From JAHDHW01 sp963793295 (GTDB taxonomy: Bacteria; Bacteroidota; Bacteroidia; Chitinophagales; Saprospiraceae): a stretch of 64,000 bases of DNA. Below are positions 57,145-64,000 of the stretch, piece after piece. The notes beneath the pieces were generated by a model. The model saw nothing but the letters and a program-made list of their open reading frames with translations. It was not told where the DNA came from and ran no database searches. The translations under genes and the position numbers were made by a program. Numbering within the stretch: the stretch's first letter is position 1; each line of letters opens with the position of its first letter. Where the stretch lies: NCBI GenBank assembly GCA_963793295.1, contig CAWBZX010000041.1, positions 155,088 to 219,087 of the forward strand. The letters run 5' to 3'.

Positions 57145-57570
57145 ATGGCCAAAACAAAAATTTTATTAAAAGCGAGGTTGATCGTAGAAAATCACGGGCA
57201 AATTCTATTGCTTAAGCAAACGACTCTGCAAGGAGGGAAATATACGCTTATTGGCGGTACCGTTGAAGATTATGAATTTGCACAAAAGGCCTTGATTCGG
57301 GAAAGCTTCGAAGAGTCAGGAATCATTATAAATGTAAATGAACTACAACTTGTCCATACTTTACACAAGAAAAAAGACGAGATTACGCGCATTGTACTTT
57401 ATTTTAAGGCAATTCAATGGACGGGAGAAATTCGATCAGGAGAACCTAAGAAATTTAAAAAGGTAGCTTGGTTTCCAATTGATGAACTCCCCAAAAGTAT
57501 GTCTACAACTGTTCGTCATGCGCTAAAACACTATCGCCGAGGTAGTCGGTATTCAGAAATGTCCACCTGA
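57145..57570 (+). CDS. Nudix hydrolase
   Basis: A 141-residue hydrolase of nucleoside-diphosphate-linked compounds. The Nudix box is complete: GGTVEDYEFAQKALIRESFEESGI, in the pattern Gx5Ex7REUxEExGU (residues about 33-55, metal-binding Glu in RESFEE). The opening KARLIVENHGQILLLKQTTL is typical of the subgroup that often handles damaged nucleotides or sugar nucleotides. The start at 57145 follows a purine-poor leader with the promoter element at 57110. It stands alone. Confidence 0.88.
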   Translation: MAKTKILLKARLIVENHGQILLLKQTTLQGGKYTLIGGTVEDYEFAQKALIRESFEESGIIINVNELQLVHTLHKKKDEITRIVLYFKAIQWTGEIRSGEPKKFKKVAWFPIDELPKSMSTTVRHALKHYRRGSRYSEMST

Positions 57571-57723
57571 GAAAATAGCCCAAAAAAAATGAAGACAGGA
57601 ATCACGAGTCTTCCACAAGAATTGATTTGTCTACATTTATAAAAGATGATCGATTAGTTTTTGAGTTTGCACGAAAAATGTTTTTTGACCAAAAAGTTGA
57701 AAATTCGCTTGTCAAAAAATATG

Positions 57724-57731
57724 TACATTTG
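57724..57731 (+). promoter_or_regulatory. Promoter -7 element before the Ca/Na exchanger
   Basis: TACATTTG fits TAnnTTTG exactly, 35 bases before the ATG at 57767. No strong -33 box at 19-21 bases was found. Confidence 0.4.
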
Positions 57732-57766
57732 CACCGTTTTCGCAAAATTCTTCATAGAAGTATTTT

Positions 57767-58696
57767 ATGGATATTGTATTATATCTCGGCCTTTTTGTGA
57801 TTAGTTTGGCTGTTTTGCTGAAAGCAGCGGACTGGTTCATTGATTCTGCTGAAGAAATTGGTCTTTCTTTGGGAATCTCGCCTTTTATAATCGGAGTCAC
57901 GATAATCGCATTTGGTACTTCATTGCCGGAACTGGCCACCTCCGTAGCCAGCGTTTTTGCCGGTACCTCTGAAATCGTCATTGGAAATGTGGTGGGATCA
58001 AACATTACCAACATTGCCCTGGTTTTAGGCTTGACTGTGGTTGTAGTTCGGGAGATCAAACTTCACGATCAAATCTGGCATGTGGATATGCCTTTTCTGT
58101 TAAGCTCCTCGTTTTTGCTGTGGTTCGTGGTGCGCGATGGCAATGTAAGCATCTTTGAAGCAATCATATTTCTTGGGGCACTTGTTCTTTTTTTGGTTTA
58201 TTCTTTAAAATCTGATGACGGTGAAGAAGACCTTTATCGGACAAAAGTTTCGTGGAAAAGTTATGTCTGGCTTATCGTGGGAGGAACCTTGGTTTGGCTG
58301 GGAGCAGATTATACGATTTTTGCGATCACCAAACTTTCTGTTTTGATGGGGGTGAGTTCTGAAGTAATCGCCCTTTCCTTTGTTGCGCTGGGCACTTCGC
58401 TTCCTGAAGTAATCGTAAGCCTCGGAGCAGCCCGAAAAGGCAAAACTTCCATTGCGGTCGGTAATGTTTTGGGTTCCAATATTTTCAACACTTTCGCGGT
58501 AATGGGGATTCCTGCTTTCCTCGGAAAACTTACCATACCCCAAAATATCCTGGATTTTAGCCTGCCTCTGATGATCGTCATGACCATCCTTTTTGCTGTG
58601 ATGACTATCTCCCGCCGGATAACACGTTGGGAAGGAATCATCCTTCTGATCTTTTATGTTTTTTATATGGTAGAACTTTTTACCAAAAGTGCTTGA
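57767..58696 (+). CDS. Calcium/sodium antiporter (CaCA family)
   Basis: A 309-residue inner-membrane exchanger of the YrbG/NCX type with ten or so helices. Both alpha repeats are clear: GTSLPELATSVASVFAGTSE with IGNVVGSNITN in the first half, and ALGTSLPEVIVSLGAARKGK with VGNVLGSNIFNTFA in the second. The glutamates of GTSLPE carry the ion. Full length for the family. It uses the sodium gradient to export calcium or a related cation. Confidence 0.92.
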   Translation: MDIVLYLGLFVISLAVLLKAADWFIDSAEEIGLSLGISPFIIGVTIIAFGTSLPELATSVASVFAGTSEIVIGNVVGSNITNIALVLGLTVVVVREIKLHDQIWHVDMPFLLSSSFLLWFVVRDGNVSIFEAIIFLGALVLFLVYSLKSDDGEEDLYRTKVSWKSYVWLIVGGTLVWLGADYTIFAITKLSVLMGVSSEVIALSFVALGTSLPEVIVSLGAARKGKTSIAVGNVLGSNIFNTFAVMGIPAFLGKLTIPQNILDFSLPLMIVMTILFAVMTISRRITRWEGIILLIFYVFYMVELFTKSA

Positions 58697-58712
58697 TATT
58701 AAAATTTATTTT

Positions 58713-58720
58713 TATATTTG
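58713..58720 (+). promoter_or_regulatory. Promoter -7 element for the lamin-tail T9SS gene
   Basis: TATATTTG matches TAnnTTTG; a TTG lies 17 bases before it (58693-58695). The transcript would have a leader of about 220 bases before the ATG at 58944, with no ORF in it. Confidence 0.4.
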
Positions 58721-58943
58721 CGCAACACGTGAATAGCTTACTTTTTTTAATCCCTTCGAACAATCCAATCTATCCCACGAACAAAGAGATTGTCTGATTT
58801 TCAGACCAATTCATGATTTAGTTTAAATGGAATATTGCGTCCATTAAGCTAATCATTTATTAACAAAATCTTGATGTCGAAGATTTAAATAGCTGCACTG
58901 TGGCTATTGTGTTTATATTTTTTAACTCCTAAAAACTGAAATT

Positions 58944-60027
58944 ATGAAAAAAGTTTTACTAACCTTAGTATTATCCTGTACTATGTTTATCTTATTTAGC
59001 CAGCCAGTGTTTATTAATGAATTACATTATGATAATGTTGGAACAGATACTGGTGAGGCAGTAGAAATTGCAGGCCCAGCAGGCACAGACTTAAATGGAT
59101 GGAGCGTCATTTTATATAGTGGAAGTGATGGGCAAAGTTATGGTACAATAAATTTGAGTGGAACGATTGATGATGAAGGAGCAGGAATGGGAGCCTTAGC
59201 ATTTTTTCAAGCACCTATACAAAATGGAGCACCAGATGGACTTGCTTTAGTGGATAATACAAGCACAGTTGTCCAATTTTTAAGTTATGAGGGATCATTT
59301 ATGGCAACAAATGGTATGTGCAAATGGTCTGACTTCGGATGATATTGGAGTTAGCGAAACTGGCAGTACTCCTGTAGGGCATTCATTACAACTTGAAGGG
59401 AGTGGAAGTGAATATGATGATTTTTTCTGGGTGGCTCCAAGTGGCTCTTCGTTTGGAGAGCTTAATGCAGGTCAACTTATTGCCTTACCCATCACCCTTA
59501 CCGCCTTCTCCGCCAAGCCAATGGACGAAAAAACAGTACAACTCCACTGGACCACCGCTTCAGAAGAAAACAATGATTATTTCGCAATCGAGCATAGTAG
59601 GGACGGGCGATCGTTCAATGAATTGGATTATGTTATGGGAGCAGGCACAACGACGGAGGCCCAACATTATCAATTCGTGCATAAAGAAGCAGTTAGAGGT
59701 TCCAACTACTATCGCCTTCGGCAGGTAGATTTCGATGGCACGTTTTCATTGAGCGACATAGAAGTTGTTGTTCTAAAAGATAAAAAAGAAATCATCGTGC
59801 AACCGACCCTTGCTCAGCAAAGCATCGAAGTTAGTATCAATGAAGGCCTGGCTAATGACGGAGCGATTCAAGTAGTCAATTGGCTGGGGCAGATCGTAAA
59901 AAATGAAACTTTTGCTGAAAAAACCAACAATATAACTTTGGACGTAAGTGATCTCGAAAGCGGTCATTATATTTTGCGTTTAAATTCCGGAACTGCTTTT
60001 AAATCTACTCGATTTGTGAAATTTTAA
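58944..60027 (+). pseudogene. Lamin-tail-domain T9SS cargo, one frameshift
   Basis: A secreted protein split by one extra base near 59322: frame one ends MCKWSDFG, while the other frame continues ANGLTSDDIGVSETGSTPVG. Order: signal peptide (about 1-20); lamin-tail domain (VFINELHYDNVGTDTGEAVE, about 21-170); an ITLTAFSAKP hinge (about residue 188); an Ig-like domain (YYRLRQVDFDGTFSLSDI); and a T9SS sorting domain (VQPTLAQQSIEVSIN to SGTAFKSTRFVKF). If repaired, about 360 residues. Lamin-tail domains occur in many surface-exported Bacteroidota proteins, where they bind DNA or glycans or act as spacers. A perfect terminator follows at 60112. Confidence 0.85.
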
Positions 60028-60111
60028 ACAATCGGTAGCTTACTGAACGATTGAATTTATTTCGGTACCAAAGTCTTAAAATAAAAAACATAAGTCATCC
60101 CGAATCTCAAG

Positions 60112-60145
60112 AAAATCTCTTCAGAAGCAATTATGAAGAGATTTT
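60112..60145 (+). terminator. Terminator after the lamin-tail gene
   Basis: A 12-pair perfect stem (aaaatctcttca / tgaagagatttt) has a ten-base loop and is followed by attttaaat. It lies 85 bases after the stop codon. Confidence 0.75.
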
Positions 60146-60419
60146 ATTTTAAATAATTGATTACCAATGACTTAATGTTATAAGCTAATGACCTTTTTTA
60201 GTTTTGGGAACAGTTCTTAGTGAAAATTTTGAGCGAATGGCGGTGAAAGTAGCCATGTTTGAACGAAGTGAGTTTGGCTACGCTGCTAAATCGAGCATAG
60301 AATTGTCCAAAAGGAAAAACAGTCTTGATTTTTTGATTCTTTATTATCAAGAAAAAAGAATATATAAATTATGGAAAAACAAATGTTAAGATCAATAAAG
60401 CACTGGTCTTAAATAAAAA
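60146..60419. other. Gap without a supported gene
   Basis: A 61-codon frame (60204-60389) reads VAMFERSEFGYAAKSS. I recall the FERSEF stretch as typical of a non-coding intergenic repeat in Bacteroidota that produces spurious ORFs, so I do not call a gene. Nothing else stands out. Confidence 0.45.
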
Positions 60420-60456
60420 TCATCCCAAATTTTAAAAATTGCAAAATTTGGGATGA
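60420..60456. terminator. Bidirectional terminator before the minus-strand T9SS gene end
   Basis: A 14-pair perfect stem (tcatcccaaatttt / aaaatttgggatga) around a nine-base loop. It lies 29 bases beyond the stop of the minus-strand gene ending at 60485. Confidence 0.75.
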
Positions 60457-60484
60457 CTCATGTTTTAATTATAAAACAATATTT

Positions 60485-62278
60485 TTAATCTCGACTGGCT
60501 CGAAGAATTTTTTTCGCGATCCTTTCTCTACCATTATCAATGGTCAGATAATAAAAATTCGTTTCGTGCTCTTCAAAATTTAAAGTGTATCGGTTTATTC
60601 CCGCTTTCAATTGAATCCTTTCTTCTTTGATTTTTCTACCCATAAAATCAGATAGGATCATTATTGCTTTGCCATCCGTTTGAGTATGTACCAAAACGGT
60701 TACTTCCTCTTCCGCAGGTATCGGATAAACTTCCACTAAATCGATGTCTGATTTGTTTCGTTCAATGGCTATGATATCTGAAAATTCAAAGGTGCCATCA
60801 AAATCGACAATGCGCAAGCGATAATAAGCCAAAGAAACCGGATTGAAGTCTTCCATTTCATAATATCTTAAAGTTGTTGAATTTCCAACAGCATTGATGC
60901 GGTCTATTTCTGTGAAATCTCTTGCTCCATCCAAAGATCGCTCAACGATAAAGACCATCGTATTTTCCTCGGAAGCGGTTTGCCATTTTAACAGGTTAGA
61001 TCGCTCCATAACATCACCACTAAATGAAATCAACTCAACCGGTAAAGGAGCAGGAGCAGTCAGGGTTACTTATCATCTCCGTCACCACCTGTATAAGATA
61101 TTTCCAGAGCGACGCCATTAAGGTTTATGGTTGAGAGCTGAGGTTGGTCAAAGAACGTACCGGTTATTGCATTTCCCGTTGTATTATTCAGTATAGTAAA
61201 TTCTTCGCCGGGTAAAGGAGTATAAGTACCACTGAGATTTAAATGTGCATTGGTAATATTAACAGCTCCTGTAAATCTTCTTTCTAATTGGTCATAGTTT
61301 GAAGCTCCGTTTACCTGGATATCAAGGTCAATATTAGAAAAATCTACTTCATTGTCAAAGGTAAGTTTTCCAATAGGTATTGTAGCTGTTCCTGGTGAGA
61401 TTGTTGCTCCGGCGCCACCGGCATCAAAATTACTTGCATTCACCACTCCATCTCCTGCAAAAGTGCCAAAATTATTAAAATTGACACTTCCTTCTATAAT
61501 ATTGCTCAGAGTACCTGATATGGTTACGGTACCATAATTGTTAAGTGTTACATTACTTCCAAGATTTAAGCCAATCCCATTAAACCCACCTCCATCAATT
61601 GTTAATTCAGCCCCATTATTATTAGTGATTACAGCACCTCCTGAAACGACACCGCGAAGATCTAATTCCATCACGGCATGGGTCCGTAGCAGTAATTGTT
61701 ATTGTTCCTGAATTGGTTATATCATCACTTATCGATATGCCGTAAATTCGTGATCATGGAGGTTTTACCTCTTGCAGCGACATTAAGATTACCATTGCCT
61801 AACACTATGACGTGGGCATATTCATTGAGATCTATGCCATGACCATTTGCCTGAGACTCTATATTTAATGTACCTTCTACGGTTAATACACTTTGATTGG
61901 TTTCATCAATTCCATCAAGGCGAAATCCATTACTACCATCAGGGCCTCCTTTTGTTGTAGTTAAGGTTGCTCCTATTCAATGGTCAGGTCACCACTTGTC
62001 AAGTCACCTCTTTTCAGGTATCCGTCTTCTCCAAGCGATATCGATTCCACAGTTACGTCGACTAGGAGGTGAGCAAAGTTTACGCTTTGATCATTATCTA
62101 TGACTACATCAGCATCCAGCTCAGGTAACAAATCATTGTCCCAATTTGTAATAGTCGTCCATTCTCCATCCATAGCATCCCCATCCCAGTATCGGGTTTC
62201 CGATAATATACTTTGTGAGAAAAGTAAATTTGAAGAAAGCAAGGTCAGGAAAAAATAAAGTAAGATTCTTTTTTTCAT
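60485..62278 (-). pseudogene. Beta-helix T9SS cargo broken by at least four frameshifts
   Basis: One gene read in pieces from ATG 62278: signal peptide (about 1-22, LLSSNLLFSQ) and RYWDGDAMDGEWTTITNWDN. The frame breaks near 61977 (a gaatagg stop; the other frame continues GATLTTTKGGPDGSNGFRLD), again near 61745 and near 61680. The part from 61674 is an autotransporter-like beta-helix (GVVSGGAVITNNNGAELTID, LEISYTGGDGDD). A further break near 61068 precedes the hinge LPVELISFSGD, an Ig-like domain (AYYRLRIVDFDGTFEFSDII) and the T9SS sorting domain (VEVYPIPAEEEVTVLVHTQT). Repaired length is about 600 residues. Breaks include net +1 and net -1. Confidence 0.8.
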
Positions 62279-62508
62279 AATAATATCGCTTAAATACGAT
62301 GTATTTAATTGAAGCTGATTTAATCAACTTCATCGTTTAAAATGCTTCGAAAAACGGTAGAGGGGGGATAAAAATGGTAACTAATTAAGATGGCATTGCG
62401 TCTGGAAAATTTGCCAGCTTTTTCGATAAACCACAAAAATAAATAAATTTTGGTTTTTATGATAAATTAAAGGGGAATAATATTTTATCTATTTAATGAT
62501 TCATTAAT

Positions 62509-64000
62509 TTACAGCTTAATGAATTTGTATGTTTCAACACTTTCATTATTATAAATAACAACAAAATAACTACCTGGAATTAAGCTGTTTAACGATAACT
62601 CCTTTTTCGTACTCTTAGACGGGATTACAAAAGAATCAAAATCTCGACCAGTCAGGTCCCGGATAAGCACTGTTAAATCACCGTCCATTTCATCACCGGT
62701 TTCTATGGTGAGTACATTGTGTACCATCGTTGGATAGACTTTTATCGTATTATTTGTTCCGAACTTTACGGTTTCAATATCGCTGTATGAAAATTGACGA
62801 TCATAATCCGTTTGCTTTAAGCGATAATAATTCAATCCACTGCGAGGGTTGTTATCCATATAAATATATTTTGAAAGCTCGGTTGTGTTGCCATTTCCGA
62901 GGATGGTTGCGATTGCTTCAAAATTACGGCCATCAAGACTTCTTCAAGTGTAAAGAAATCGTTGTTGATTTCAGTGGCCGTGATCCAGCTTAGTTTGATT
63001 CACCGTCCATCAGCCTGAGCGCTGAAGTCAACCAACTCGACCGGTAGCGGACTATCGAAGTCAAGGCTACGTCAGTTGCCATCACCACCCGACGTATGAG
63101 ATATATAGGGCCCGACCATTTAAGGTGATAGGTGACCCCTCTGCTAGTCCATTGAAAGTGCCAGATACCGATTTGCCAGCTGGAACATCAATAATTTTGA
63201 AGTCATTTCCTGAAACAGGAGTATGGCTACCTGTAACAGTGAGATTGACGTCTATTAACTCTACATCTTCAATTAGGCTTATTATTTGGTCATATTGTGT
63301 GCCAGGCGTTGTCCCGTCAATCTCAATAATAAAGGTAGTACCGCTATTAAATTTTATATTGGTTGATCCATCTTCAAAGCTAAGTGTTCCAAGAGATGTT
63401 CCTGGTTCTGTCGTTTGACCCTGATTTGAGCATAAAGTCTTGTGCATCTTCAATTATTCCATCACCCTTAAATATATTGTTATTAACGAAATCTCCTGAA
63501 CCTTTAAAAATTTCGTTTCCGGCATTCGAAAGAATTACGGTCCCATCATTGGTAAGTGTTGTACCTGCAGAAAGGCTCAACGCAGAAGTTCCGGCTCCTG
63601 TCACAGTAATTGTACCTGTATTATGATTAGTTTGGGTGAATCCACTCGCTGCTGTTTTTAAAAAAATGCCGGCTGTTGACGGATTGGTAATCGTAACAGT
63701 TCCTGAATTAAAGAAATCTCCTACTACTTCCATCCCATCATTTGTTTGTGTGCTATTGATAGTGAGAGTTCCAGCTGAGCCAACCGTCAAAGAAGTATAA
63801 ATATTAATATCTATTCCGTCATTTTTTGGGTTCGAAATAGTAAGTGTACCATCCACGGTCAAACTATTTACATTTCCACTGCTTCCTTCAGTCAGATGAA
63901 CGCCATCATTGTCATAAAAGGAAGGTGTAGACGCATTTGTTGTCAAGGTATATCCGGCATCAATAGTCAGGTTACCCGTTCCAAAATGATTAATTTCATC
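62509..64000 (-). pseudogene. Second beta-helix T9SS cargo, many frameshifts, 5' end outside window
   Basis: A relative of the 60485-62278 gene; the two share domain order and motifs (GRALYISYVG against GVALEISYTG). The reading frame enters the window at 64000 already inside the beta-helix (GTGNLTIDAGYTL) and runs to 63380. It shifts by +1 near 63440, and more breaks occur between 63100 and 62860, with one in-frame tga near 63000. Fragments include VALTSIV, LPVELVDFSAQADG, SWITATEINNDFFTLE, and the final sorting part (VYPTMVHNVLTIETGD, GSYFVVIYNNESVETYKFIK). It is probably exported by T9SS when intact. Confidence 0.78.

Noticed and set aside
60204..60389. 61-residue ORF
   Set aside because: Contains a FERSEF-type stretch that I recognise from spurious translations of an intergenic repeat; no signal, domain or context supports it.

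Overview
The window is from a Bacteroidota chromosome, most likely a gliding or marine Saprospiria/Chitinophagia-type organism. The evidence is several type IX secretion (T9SS) C-terminal sorting domains, FecR/STN/TonB-receptor genes, LytS/LytTR and hybrid AraC-type sensor systems with beta-propeller sensors, low-GC DNA, TAnnTTTG promoter elements and a GIN-domain lipoprotein. Species cannot be named from the sequence. No tRNA, rRNA, CRISPR array, integrase or intact insertion sequence was seen.

Layout. 0-10 kb: cell-surface genes on the + strand: a FecR anti-sigma factor (cut by the window edge), an STN-domain protein with GVQxAGLxN repeats, a small barrel protein, a TonB-dependent receptor, a GIN-domain lipoprotein and a 951-residue T9SS cargo built from an internal duplication. 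10-12.4 kb: small minus-strand genes (two GNAT enzymes, a cupin, a coiled-coil protein). 12.7-22.7 kb: a LytTR regulator, a 97-residue unknown, a Dyp-type peroxidase with a very large coiled-coil insertion, then two tandem propeller/LytS kinases, the second broken by three frameshifts.

23-39.5 kb is the most unusual part. Three copies of a cassette are present, each headed by a conserved leader with a long hairpin whose stem is kept by compensatory changes. The cassettes encode a 70-residue helical protein ending in RQN (three copies, all exactly 70 residues), a four-cysteine lipoprotein-like family (five copies), and one or two small exported proteins. Gene fragments between them show duplication followed by decay. 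Between the cassettes lie a CHASE hybrid kinase (frameshifted), a truncated copy of the LytTR regulator, an M64-like metalloprotease, a NarL-type two-component pair and two unknown genes.

39.7-51 kb is more ordinary: an acyltransferase, a geranylgeranyl-reductase-like flavoprotein, a GH113-like glycosidase, a YjjG-type nucleotidase, a possible small RNA, a TPR kinase, a minisatellite-like repeat, urocanase and an ankyrin protein. 51-57 kb on the minus strand holds a frameshifted VOC protein and a probable lipid set: an alpha-oxoamine-synthase-family acyltransferase, an SDR, an extended SDR and a cysteine-synthase-like enzyme. Together these suggest capnine/sulfonolipid (or sphingolipid) base synthesis. 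57-64 kb: a Nudix hydrolase, a Ca/Na exchanger and three T9SS cargo genes, all interrupted by frameshifts, the last running off the window.

Frameshifts recur in at least six genes. Where it could be worked out, most are single extra bases outside homopolymers, so uncorrected long-read insertion errors compete with true gene decay as the explanation.
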